DNA from: an uncultured Bacilli bacterium
GTDB taxonomy: Bacteria > Bacillota_I > Bacilli_A > RF39 > UBA660
NCBI GenBank assembly: GCA_948874605.1
Contig: CAQRXS010000019.1
Span: 1-15,140 of the forward strand
Length of the DNA: 15,140 nt
Direction: 5' to 3'
Shown here piece by piece: positions 8,023 through 14,877 of the stretch. Position numbers and translations under genes: made by a program. Under the pieces are notes generated by a model. The model worked only from the letters and a program-made list of their open reading frames with translations, was not told the DNA's origin and did no database searches. How positions within the stretch are numbered: the stretch's first letter is position 1; each line of letters starts with the position of its first letter.

Positions 8023-8703
8023 ATGATTGAAAAAGTAAAAGAACAAGTAAATGATTTATTAAAAAATGATAATTCGGGTCATGGAATGGATCATGTGAAT
8101 AGAGTATTAAATTTATCTTTACAATTTGCCGAAAAAGAGCAAGCAAATAAGGAGATAGTTGCTTTAATTGCCTTGCTTCACGATGTAGATGACTATAAAC
8201 TGTTTGGAGAAGAAAGTGGTAGAAATTTAACAAATGCAAAAAGAATTATGAAAAAAGTAAATATAGGAATAGAAGAACAAAATAAAGTATGTGAAGCTTT
8301 AAAATGCATTGGTTATAGGAAACGATTAAAAGGATTAATAGCTGAATCTGTAGAGGGAAAAATTGTTTCGGATGCAGATATGTGTGATGTTTTGGGAGCT
8401 AATGGTATTTTAAGAATTTTTCAGTATCATACAAAACATAATAGTCCATTTTTTGATAAAAATGTTTTTCCGATAGAAAATATAACAGCTGAGAAATACA
8501 AATTATGCTCCACTAGTGGAGTTTGCCACATATTTGAAAAGATATTAAAATTAAAAGGATTAATGTTAACAGAATCTGGAAAAGAAGAAGCTAAGGCAAG
8601 AAATCAAATAACAATTGATTTTTTACGTCATCTGTTTGAAGAAGAAAACGTACCAGAATGGACAGAATATTTAGAAAAATATTTAAAAGAGAATTCCATC
8701 TAG
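8023..8703 (+). CDS. YpgQ/YedJ-like HD-domain hydrolase
   Basis: A 226-residue soluble HD protein. The N-terminal motif GHGMDHVNRV gives H24, LLHDVDD gives H53-D54, and EGKIVSDADMCDVLGANGI gives D118, the order and spacing of the YpgQ/YedJ family. The C-terminal FEKILKLKGLMLTESGKEEAKARN is also typical of it. Bacillus YpgQ is described as a metal-dependent (d)NTP diphosphohydrolase, so a nucleotide-directed activity is plausible here; the actual substrate is unknown. The ribosome site GGAGAG stands eleven bases before the ATG. It lies 24 bases after tadC, so it is probably read from the Tad promoter, although no pilus function is known for this family. It may be a housekeeping passenger. Confidence 0.85.
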   Translation: MIEKVKEQVNDLLKNDNSGHGMDHVNRVLNLSLQFAEKEQANKEIVALIALLHDVDDYKLFGEESGRNLTNAKRIMKKVNIGIEEQNKVCEALKCIGYRKRLKGLIAESVEGKIVSDADMCDVLGANGILRIFQYHTKHNSPFFDKNVFPIENITAEKYKLCSTSGVCHIFEKILKLKGLMLTESGKEEAKARNQITIDFLRHLFEEENVPEWTEYLEKYLKENSI

Positions 8704-8755
8704 AATTTTTCAAATACTATAAAATTGCTTCTTTTTATGTTAAAATATTCTAGAT
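8698..8755. repeat. Inverted repeat flanking the pseudopilin promoter region
   Basis: ATCTAGAAT (8698-8706) and ATTCTAGAT (8747-8755) are perfect nine-base inverted arms. After one mismatch the pairing continues for three more bases (TTT 8708-8710 with AAA 8743-8745). The left arm contains the stop codon of the HD gene; the right arm lies just after the predicted -10. No T tract follows, so it is not a typical terminator. It could be an operator or an RNA structure. Confidence 0.5.
8738..8746 (+). promoter_or_regulatory. Possible extended -10 promoter for the two larger pseudopilins
   Basis: TG (8738-8739), one base, then TAAAAT (8741-8746) makes an extended -10. I see no good -35 at 16-18 bases. 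Transcription would begin near 8753, about 17 bases before the ATG at 8770. If real, the downstream pseudopilin genes can be expressed apart from the main Tad operon. Confidence 0.4.
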
Positions 8756-8769
8756 AAGAAAGTAGATGA

Positions 8770-9327
8770 ATGGAAATGAAAAATAAAAAGGGTTTTATTT
8801 TTGTAGAAACTATTATTGTTACAGCCGTTTTACTGGTTTCTTTAATGGTAATTTATACCCTTTATGCATCTACGATTACTGGAGAAAATCGTCGTCTTCG
8901 TTATGATGATCCCCCAAAACTTTATGAGACATACTATCTTAAGAAATATCTAGAAAGCTTTGATTTAAATTTATTAAAAGAAAAAATTAAAAACGGTAGC
9001 AAATATGAAATCATTTTTCGAACACGTTCTGATATATTTGGCACTTATTATTTTGAAGAATCCTTGTTTTGGGAAAAACTATGGTCTACTTTAAAAATTA
9101 AAAATATTTATTTTATGACTCACGATATTTCATCCATTACGGATTGTTCTTCTGGACCATCGGCAGTATGTTCAAACAAAAATCTCATTACTTATTTAAA
9201 AAGTGTTGATAACGCAAGTGAAAATCAATATTATCTCGTTGTAGAGTATGCAATGAGCAAGAATGGTGGAGTATGCACAGAGTCTGATTGCTTTTACTTT
9301 TATGGAAATGTTTTGGTAGGTGAATAG
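8770..9327 (+). CDS. Type IV prepilin-like pseudopilin (GFxxxE signal)
   Basis: A 185-residue protein with a class-III signal: a short basic leader ending KNKKG, then FIFVETIIVTAVLLVSLMVIY, with Glu at mature position 5 and one hydrophobic helix (residues about 9-32). The remainder is a soluble globular region of about 150 residues with four cysteines in two pairs (DCSSGPSAVC, VCTESDC), possibly disulfides outside the membrane. It resembles minor pilins of type IVa, competence or type II secretion systems more than the small TadE-like proteins upstream. ATG 8770 fits the AGAAAG site at 8757-8762; the in-frame ATG at 8776 is a possible alternative and would still leave the KNKKG leader. One base separates its stop from the next pseudopilin. 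Confidence 0.78.
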   Translation: MEMKNKKGFIFVETIIVTAVLLVSLMVIYTLYASTITGENRRLRYDDPPKLYETYYLKKYLESFDLNLLKEKIKNGSKYEIIFRTRSDIFGTYYFEESLFWEKLWSTLKIKNIYFMTHDISSITDCSSGPSAVCSNKNLITYLKSVDNASENQYYLVVEYAMSKNGGVCTESDCFYFYGNVLVGE

Positions 9328-9328
9328 G

Positions 9329-9877
9329 ATGAATAAAAAAGGTGTCACATTAGTAGAAGTAGTAATTAGTGTGGGTTTAATTGCTCTAGTTATGTTATTT
9401 CTTTTTAATTTACTTATCGATATGCAATATGAAGAGTCACATAGCTCTATGGCGAAAGAAAATCAGCTAAATCGTGCAGCAATTATAAAAACATTACAAA
9501 CTGATTTTATGGAATTAAATTTAAAAAATGCGCAACGTAATATTTATGAAAATTATGGAGTAATTTTGTTTGAATTTCAAAATGGTTCGAAGTCTTTACA
9601 AGTCACAAATAATAAAGTAAGCTATATAAGTGGAGGAACGATTGAAGAAGCTTGGGTAATGGGGGAAGAGGGAGCCCAATACGATTATAAAAATATTGAA
9701 ATTTCCAAGATTGAAAAAAGCGAGACATGTTCTACTGTCACAAACCCTAATAGTGGTGCAAGTGAAAATGTATGCTCAAGCTATGAAACAATTTTTATTC
9801 GCATTCCAGTAGTAACCGAAGCAGATGCAAATATTTTAGATGATATTGAACTATTTTATATGCGACGAGCAATTTAA
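9329..9877 (+). CDS. Type IV prepilin-like pseudopilin (GVTLVE signal)
   Basis: A 182-residue protein with a textbook prepilin cleavage and methylation motif: leader MNKKG, then VTLVEVVISVGLIALVMLFL with Glu5. ATG 9329 is chosen because AGGTGA (9318-9323) precedes it by five bases and the leader then has the standard length; an in-frame GTG at 9320 would add three residues. The C-terminal ~145 residues are soluble, with two cysteines (C in KSETCST and in NVCSSYE) that could pair. The fold is probably that of a minor pilin such as GspJ/PilW, judged only from the N terminus and length. It lies one base after the preceding pseudopilin, so the two are co-translated and may interact at a pilus tip. 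Confidence 0.82.
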   Translation: MNKKGVTLVEVVISVGLIALVMLFLFNLLIDMQYEESHSSMAKENQLNRAAIIKTLQTDFMELNLKNAQRNIYENYGVILFEFQNGSKSLQVTNNKVSYISGGTIEEAWVMGEEGAQYDYKNIEISKIEKSETCSTVTNPNSGASENVCSSYETIFIRIPVVTEADANILDDIELFYMRRAI

Positions 9878-9907
9878 TAATTGAAGAGGAAAGAAAGAGA
9901 AGACAAT

Positions 9908-10675
9908 ATGAATTGTAAAATTATAAAAGATGATGAAATAATAGAAATACCGTATTACCAATTAGAAAGAACATGCAAAAGGATTGTGGAATGTTATATA
10001 AATGATACAAAAATATCGGATGAGGAAAGACTACACCGCCAAAAAGAATTTTTAGAATTTCGCCAACCTTACGATTCTTTCTCGCCATATTTTGACTATG
10101 TATTTACGAGACTAGATTATATTCTAGAAAATCCGTTTATGATACCGAATACGATATTAAAACCTGTTTTAAAAGATAACACGATTTATTACTATGCGAT
10201 ATTTAAAGATATGAAAGAAATGTCAAAAGATGTATTTTTATTTGTAGATGGGAAAGAAGAAAACATTCAAAAAGAAGTAATAGATTCTAATTTTGATAAT
10301 TTACATAAGTGTTTCTTTGATGAATATGGCAACATGGCAACAATAAAAGGGATGCGAGAGGAACATAATTTTTGGGCAAGACCTTGGATACATGATTTAA
10401 TGATGAAAAGTGAAAGTTTTTGCCTAGATTATTGTACAATAATAGAATTTGAGAAAAATTTTATTTCTCATGATTTAGGAGCACTTATCATTCGGTATAA
10501 AGGTTGGATTCAACATACCATCTATTTTGACGATGGAAAGAAAAGTATGGTGAGATATAGTTCCGACTGTTTATCTGAGTCACAATCAAAACTTATAGAG
10601 GCATTAAAAGCAAAGAATATATTATTAGACGGTTTTATGTTTGATATGGATGAGGAATCATTAATACACAAATGA
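9908..10675 (+). CDS. Unrecognised 255-residue protein at the end of the pilus region
   Basis: I do not recognise the family. The protein has no signal peptide or membrane segment. It is rich in acidic and aromatic residues, with recognisable stretches such as EFRQPYDSFSPYFDYVF, NFWARPWIHDLMM and LGALIIRYKGWIQHTIYFDDG. Predicted alternation of short helices and strands suggests a globular cytoplasmic protein. ATG 9908 is preferred, with a purine-rich but weak ribosome site (AAGAGAAG), over the in-frame TTG at 9881, which has none. It begins 30 bases after the second pseudopilin and ends about 70 bases before a good terminator, so it is probably the last gene of that transcript. A role in pilus function is only guilt by association; it could equally be an unrelated passenger. 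Confidence 0.72.
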   Translation: MNCKIIKDDEIIEIPYYQLERTCKRIVECYINDTKISDEERLHRQKEFLEFRQPYDSFSPYFDYVFTRLDYILENPFMIPNTILKPVLKDNTIYYYAIFKDMKEMSKDVFLFVDGKEENIQKEVIDSNFDNLHKCFFDEYGNMATIKGMREEHNFWARPWIHDLMMKSESFCLDYCTIIEFEKNFISHDLGALIIRYKGWIQHTIYFDDGKKSMVRYSSDCLSESQSKLIEALKAKNILLDGFMFDMDEESLIHK

Positions 10676-10746
10676 AAATATGCCGGAAAGTAATAAAGAA
10701 TTACTAAAAATAAATCTCTAAAACTTTATTGCAAACGAAAGGATTA

Positions 10747-10778
10747 ACACATGGAATTTTAAATTTCTTGTGTTTTTT
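10747..10778 (+). terminator. Rho-independent terminator of the pilus-region transcript
   Basis: ACACATGGAA (10747-10756) pairs with TTTCTTGTGT (10764-10773) around a seven-base loop, with one T-T mismatch and one G-T wobble, and is followed directly by five T (10774-10778). It lies about 70 bases after the stop of the 255-residue gene. Confidence 0.75.
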
Positions 10779-10786
10779 AGTCTTTT

Positions 10787-10814
10787 AAAACTGTTGGCAA
10801 TCTTTCAGTTTTTT
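10787..10814 (+). terminator. Possible second, weaker terminator hairpin
   Basis: AAAACTG (10787-10793) and CAGTTTT (10806-10812) are perfect seven-base inverted arms with a 12-base loop, ending in a run of six T (10809-10814). It follows the first terminator by eight bases and may act as a backup. Confidence 0.4.
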
Positions 10815-10881
10815 CAATCTTTTTCTAGTATTTCTAAGCGGCATTTCTCCCAACTTTATCCTTTTCTTTTAATAAGTCGTA

Positions 10882-10890
10882 TGATAGAAT
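10882..10890 (+). promoter_or_regulatory. Possible extended -10 promoter of the ruvA operon
   Basis: TG (10882-10883), one base, then TAGAAT (10885-10890) forms an extended -10. Only T-rich sequence stands at the -35 position. A start near 10897 leaves about 11 bases before the ruvA ATG, containing the ribosome site GGTGG. Confidence 0.45.
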
Positions 10891-10907
10891 GATTATGGTG
10901 GTTTAAG

Positions 10908-11462
10908 ATGTATAATTATATCAAAGGAATCGTAGTAGAAGCGGATTCAAATTTTATTGTCGTAGAATGTGGAGGCGTTGGCTATCAAATATTTGTATCA
11001 AATCCTTTTTCTTTTCCTGAAAATGAAGAATCAAAAGTTTATGTTTATAATCAAATAAGAGAAGATGAGCATTTACTATATGGGTTTAAAACCAAAGAAG
11101 AAAAAGAACTATTTCTAAGACTTTTAAATGTCAAAGGTGTAGGCCCAAAACTAGTCATGCCAATGCTAGCAACAGGAAGTGTTGCAGGAATTATAGATGC
11201 TATTGATCGTGAGAATGTTTTGCATTTAAAAAAATTTCCAAAAGTAGGCGAGAAACTTGCAAGACAAATAATCTTGGATTTAAAAGGAAAATTAACTACA
11301 TCATTAGAAACATCTTCAACATCTGGTTTTGAAGAACTTGTAAGTGTTTTAGAAGGTCTAGGATACAAAACAGCTGATATTAAAAAAATATTACCAAACG
11401 TGGATACAGCAAAAACAATTGAGGAACAAGTAAAAGAAGCATTAAAATTATTATTAAAGTAG
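10908..11462 (+). CDS. ruvA: Holliday junction branch-migration protein RuvA
   Basis: A 184-residue RuvA. Domain I is an OB fold starting MYNYIKGIVVEADSNFIVVEC with GGVGYQIFV at 22-30. Domain II carries two helix-hairpin-helix motifs, LLNVKGVGPKLV (72-83) and LKKFPKVGEKLA (107-118); the second has Lys-Val where Gly-Ile is usual. Domain III (about 140-184, LEGLGYKTADIKK) is the flexible RuvB-contacting domain. The tetramer binds four-way DNA junctions and loads RuvB rings. It is slightly shorter than the usual ~200 residues, through a short linker before domain III. It follows a terminator and a possible promoter, and precedes ruvB by seven bases, so it is the first gene of a new operon. Confidence 0.96.
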   Translation: MYNYIKGIVVEADSNFIVVECGGVGYQIFVSNPFSFPENEESKVYVYNQIREDEHLLYGFKTKEEKELFLRLLNVKGVGPKLVMPMLATGSVAGIIDAIDRENVLHLKKFPKVGEKLARQIILDLKGKLTTSLETSSTSGFEELVSVLEGLGYKTADIKKILPNVDTAKTIEEQVKEALKLLLK

Positions 11463-11469
11463 GTGAGTT

Positions 11470-12474
11470 ATGGAAGAAAACATTTTAGAAGCGAGCAAAC
11501 TATCTAGCGATAATTTTGAGTCAACGATTCGGCCTCAAAGCTTGAGTGAATATGTGGGTCAAAAAGAAATTACAAGTAATTTAAGTGTTTTTATTGAAGC
11601 GAGCAAAATTAGAAATGAGTCATTAGACCATGTGCTATTATACGGTCCTCCGGGACTTGGAAAAACAACACTTGCCCATATTATTGCAAATGAACTAGGA
11701 GTAAATCTTAAAACAGCCAGTGGTCCATCGATTGAAAAGAGTGGGGATTTAGCAGCTGTTTTATCAACTCTTGAATCAGGAGATGTATTATTTATCGATG
11801 AAATTCATCGTATGCCAAAATTTATTGAAGAAATATTATATCCAGCAATGGAAGACTTTGAACTAGAATTAGTTTTAAATAGTGATGGGAAAAGCCGTAA
11901 TTTGAAAATTGATTTACCCCCATTTACGTTAGTTGGCGCAACAACAAGAGCCGGAGATATTTCAAGTCCCTTAAGAGATCGCTTTGGGATTATTTCAAAA
12001 CTACAGTATTATACGGAAGAGGAACTACTGTCCATAGTGGAACGAACAAGTAGAGTGCTTGGTATGCCAATTGCACCAGAGGCAGCTAGATTAATTGCAA
12101 GACGTTGCAGAAAAACGCCAAGAATAGCCAATCGCTTATTTAAAAGAGTAAGAGACTTTGCCTTGGTAAATAAGGAAGAAAAAATCAACTTAGAGCTAGC
12201 AGATTCTTCCCTAAAACGTCTTAAAGTTGATGAATATGGTTTAGACGCAGTAGATATAGAATACTTAACAAGCTTAATTACCAAATTCAATGGAGGACCA
12301 GTTGGTGTAGAAACAATTGCTACAAGCATTGGGGAAGAAGTTTCAACGATTGAAGATGTAGTAGAACCATTTTTATTACAAGAAGGATTTATAAAGCGTA
12401 CTCCAAGAGGAAGAGTTGCCGAAGAAAAATCCTATGACCATTTAAAAATTGACCATAATAGTTCGTTATTTTAA
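11470..12474 (+). CDS. ruvB: Holliday junction branch-migration helicase RuvB
   Basis: A 334-residue AAA+ ATPase of normal length. Visible motifs: Walker A GPPGLGKT (59-66), Walker [10 protein letters not shown] (with D110-E111), sensor 1 [10 protein letters not shown] (from 156), and the arginine-finger segment SPLRDRFG (166-173). The C-terminal winged-helix domain ends in [11 protein letters not shown]. The N-terminal [14 protein letters not shown] is the family opening. RuvB hexamers pump DNA through RuvA-bound junctions. Ribosome site AGGTGA (11461-11466) starts within the ruvA stop codon region. No ruvC is present in the cluster, as is usual in Firmicutes, where RecU resolves junctions. 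Confidence 0.98.
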   Translation: MEENILEASKLSSDNFESTIRPQSLSEYVGQKEITSNLSVFIEASKIRNESLDHVLLYGPPGLGKTTLAHIIANELGVNLKTASGPSIEKSGDLAAVLSTLESGDVLFIDEIHRMPKFIEEILYPAMEDFELELVLNSDGKSRNLKIDLPPFTLVGATTRAGDISSPLRDRFGIISKLQYYTEEELLSIVERTSRVLGMPIAPEAARLIARRCRKTPRIANRLFKRVRDFALVNKEEKINLELADSSLKRLKVDEYGLDAVDIEYLTSLITKFNGGPVGVETIATSIGEEVSTIEDVVEPFLLQEGFIKRTPRGRVAEEKSYDHLKIDHNSSLF

Positions 12475-12494
12475 AAAGTAGAAAGAAGTATTTT

Positions 12495-13235
12495 ATGAAA
12501 AGAAAAGGTTTATTAATAGCAATAGAAGGAACAGATTGCAGTGGAAAAGAAACGCAGACAAAAAAATTAGTAGAAAAATTAAGAAACAATGGCGAAACTG
12601 TGTTTCAAAGTACATTTCCACAGTATGATACTCCAACTGGAAGAATAGTTGGTGGTCCTTTATTAGGAAAGTCTTACATTTGTGAAGGCTGGTTTCCAGA
12701 GACCTCTCCTAAAGTGGATTCATTAGTTTCCGCTTTATATTATGCTGCCGATAGAAGATATCACAAAGAAGATATAGAGCAACATCTTAATAATGGCGAG
12801 ATTGTTATTCTAGATCGCTATACAGAATCTAATATGGCTCATCAAGGTTCCAAAATAAAGGAATCCAAAGAAAGATTAAAATTATTTCAAAAATTGAGTA
12901 CTTTAGAATATGATATTCTAGAAATTCCAAAACCTGATATCATATTATTCTTATATATGCCATACGAATATGGAGAGTTTTTAAGGCAAAATCGCGCAAC
13001 GAAAGAAGCATTAGATCAACACGAAAGTAATGCAGAGCATTTAAAAAATGCGGAACGAACATATTTAGAATTAGCACAGTTGCATTCTTATATAACCATA
13101 AATTGTATAAAAGATAACAATATCCGTTCAATCGATGATATAAATGAAGAGCTTTTTCAAATTGTGACAGAAATTATAAATAAAAACAAAGAATCTCTCA
13201 ATTCACAAGAGCTTTCACTAAAAAAGAATGATTAA
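12495..13235 (+). CDS. tmk: Thymidylate kinase-family protein with atypical P-loop
   Basis: A 246-residue P-loop nucleoside monophosphate kinase. The family features are [18 protein letters not shown] (P-loop at 12-19), the substrate-site [12 protein letters not shown] (41-52), YYAADRRYH (82-90) and [14 protein letters not shown] (107-120), the thymidylate kinase DRY signature. It would phosphorylate dTMP to dTDP for DNA synthesis. Two oddities: the residue after the P-loop lysine is Glu19, not Ser/Thr, with Thr20 next; and it is about 30-40 residues longer than typical bacterial Tmk, with inserts around 55-70 and a polar tail. Bacterial tmk is often near holB rather than ruvB. It begins 20 bases after ruvB and 26 bases before queA. 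A specialised paralogue acting on another (deoxy)nucleotide is possible. Confidence 0.82.
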   Translation: MKRKGLLIAIEGTDCSGKETQTKKLVEKLRNNGETVFQSTFPQYDTPTGRIVGGPLLGKSYICEGWFPETSPKVDSLVSALYYAADRRYHKEDIEQHLNNGEIVILDRYTESNMAHQGSKIKESKERLKLFQKLSTLEYDILEIPKPDIILFLYMPYEYGEFLRQNRATKEALDQHESNAEHLKNAERTYLELAQLHSYITINCIKDNNIRSIDDINEELFQIVTEIINKNKESLNSQELSLKKND

Positions 13236-13261
13236 GTTATATCAAAAAAAGGAGGCAAAAA

Positions 13262-14314
13262 ATGAGTACAGAAGAGTTTAATTATGAATTACCAAACGAA
13301 TTAATTGCCCAGACACCATTAAAAAATCGTAGTAGTTCGCGTTTGCTTGTTATGGATCGAGATACAGGTGCTTTAGAACATAAGCATTTTAAGGATATAT
13401 TATCATATCTACACAAAGGCGACGTCTTAGTTTTAAATAATACTAAGGTTATTCCAGCTAGATTAATCGGTTTAAAGGAAGAAACAAATGCTTCGATTGA
13501 ATTGTTACTATTAAAAGAATTAGAAAAAGATACATGGTCATGTTTGTCACGTCCATTTAAACGATTACATATTGGAACGAAAATCTTTTTTGGAGATGGA
13601 TTACTAACAGCAGAAGTATTAGAAAAAAAAGAAGAGGGCATGGTTGTCATTAAATTTATTTATGATGGTATTTTCTTAGAAATTTTAGACAAATTAGGTA
13701 ATATGCCACTTCCGCCTTACATTCATGAAAAATTAGAAGAGAAGAACAGATACCAAACCGTGTATGCAGAAGTTTATGGAAGTGCTGCAGCTCCAACAGC
13801 AGGACTTCATTTTACTGAAGAACTTTTGGACGAATTAAAACAAAAAGGTGTAATTGTGACCAGTGTCACTTTACATGTGGGTTTAGGGACATTTCGTCCA
13901 GTGGAAGTAGAAGATGTTACCAAACACAAAATGCACAGTGAATTTTATCAGATGAGTGAAGAGACCTCCCAAATATTAAATGATGCCAAAAAAGAAAACC
14001 GACGAATTATCGCGGTTGGAACAACATCAACTAGAGTGCTAGAAACAATTGCTCAAACTTATGGTACATTTAAGGCTTGCGAAGGGAATACAAACATCTT
14101 TATTTATCCAGGATATGAGTTTAAAGCTATCGATTGCTTAATTACAAATTTTCACTTACCAAAAAGTACCTTAGTAATGCTTGTTTCGGCATTTTCAAAA
14201 AAAGAATATATTATGAATGCCTATAAGGAAGCCATAAAAGAAAAATATCGTTTCTTTTCCTTTGGGGATGCAATGTTTATAAAGAAAGAAGATGAAAATT
14301 ATGGACATAAGTAA
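13262..14314 (+). CDS. queA: S-adenosylmethionine:tRNA ribosyltransferase-isomerase QueA
   Basis: A 350-residue enzyme of normal length with a strong AGGAGG ribosome site. It transfers and isomerises the ribosyl moiety of SAM onto preQ1 in tRNA, making epoxyqueuosine. Family blocks: [15 protein letters not shown] at the N terminus, [14 protein letters not shown] (55-68), GNMPLPPYI (146-154), YQTVYA (164-169), [10 protein letters not shown] (176-185), [11 protein letters not shown] (204-214) and [12 protein letters not shown] near the C terminus. The next gene starts inside its 3' end. With tgt downstream this places queuosine biosynthesis steps in one operon. No preQ1 riboswitch fits in the 26 bases upstream. 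Confidence 0.98.
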   Translation: MSTEEFNYELPNELIAQTPLKNRSSSRLLVMDRDTGALEHKHFKDILSYLHKGDVLVLNNTKVIPARLIGLKEETNASIELLLLKELEKDTWSCLSRPFKRLHIGTKIFFGDGLLTAEVLEKKEEGMVVIKFIYDGIFLEILDKLGNMPLPPYIHEKLEEKNRYQTVYAEVYGSAAAPTAGLHFTEELLDELKQKGVIVTSVTLHVGLGTFRPVEVEDVTKHKMHSEFYQMSEETSQILNDAKKENRRIIAVGTTSTRVLETIAQTYGTFKACEGNTNIFIYPGYEFKAIDCLITNFHLPKSTLVMLVSAFSKKEYIMNAYKEAIKEKYRFFSFGDAMFIKKEDENYGHK

Positions 14315-14861
14315 ATTATTAATTTTTGCGATTCCAGAACGTGAAAATTTAGAAAGAAATTTAAAACAAGAAGTATATTTCAAAGAATATAGACTGGGAG
14401 ACCGCGATCATAGAGATTTTTGCGAAGCATTTATACAAGAACACAAATTAGATCATAAAGGAAGAGGGCAAAGTCACATTGATTATGCAACTACGTTCTG
14501 CGAAAATGGAATTTTATTAGGATTTAATTCTGGAGCTCTTGTAAATGAGAAATATTTTTGTACAATGTTTTTAAACGAAAATCTTAGTGATTTTCAAATA
14601 AGTTTTTTATATTCTCAAAAGGAAATATATGAAAAAAAATTCCATCAACAAGAAAATTTATTTTCAACACTAGTCTATTCAACTGAAAGTCTGCCTTACA
14701 GAAGTGGTTATCCAAATTTTCGATATTTGAAAATAGAGGCTATAATTCAAAGAAACCCTGATGTTGGTAATGGCCAAGCCTTGTTATTTCAAGAATTAGA
14801 AAGACAATGCAATAAAAAAATATCAAATTACAGCCAACATGAAGATAACATGTTAAAATAA
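14292..14861 (+). CDS. Unrecognised 189-residue protein between queA and tgt
   Basis: I do not recognise the family. The start ATG 14292 overlaps queA by 23 bases and follows AAGAAAGAAG; ATG 14301 (three codons later, overlap 14 bases) is an equally possible start. No membrane segment or signal is visible beyond a mildly hydrophobic start ([11 protein letters not shown]). Notable stretches include [36 protein letters not shown] and [19 protein letters not shown], with several His and Cys residues (H in RDHRDF, QSHID; C in DFCEAF and TFCENG) that could bind a metal or act in catalysis. It sits 16 bases before tgt in a queuosine operon, so a link to tRNA modification is possible but unproven. 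Confidence 0.7.
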   Translation: MKIMDISKLLIFAIPERENLERNLKQEVYFKEYRLGDRDHRDFCEAFIQEHKLDHKGRGQSHIDYATTFCENGILLGFNSGALVNEKYFCTMFLNENLSDFQISFLYSQKEIYEKKFHQQENLFSTLVYSTESLPYRSGYPNFRYLKIEAIIQRNPDVGNGQALLFQELERQCNKKISNYSQHEDNMLK

Positions 14862-14877
14862 AGTTAGGTGAAGTGAA

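Larger units (their letters stand above)
10676..10907. other. Non-coding gap between the pilus region and ruvA
   Basis: The 232-base gap opens with the stop codon TGA of the upstream gene (10673-10675 end of coding). It holds a small hairpin AGTAAT/ATTACT (10689-10705) without a T tract, a clear terminator (10747-10778), a second weaker hairpin (10787-10812), a short direct repeat CAATCTTT (10798-10805 and 10815-10822), a pyrimidine-rich stretch and the ruvA promoter region. I see no RNA gene in it. Confidence 0.6.

Noticed and set aside
10689..10705. Small hairpin AGTAAT/ATTACT after the 255-residue gene as its terminator.
   Set aside because: Six weak pairs followed by A-rich sequence, not T; the hairpin at 10747-10778 is a much better terminator.
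10785..10844. A 19-residue basic peptide on the minus strand (starting MPLRNTRKRL) with a purine-rich GGGAG just before its ATG.
   Set aside because: Too short to judge, the ribosome-site spacing is only two bases, it overlaps a hairpin of the plus-strand terminator region, and no minus-strand promoter or terminator is convincing.
13236..13261. A preQ1 riboswitch in front of queA.
   Set aside because: Only 26 bases separate tmk and queA, filled by AT-rich sequence and the ribosome site; no room for the aptamer.
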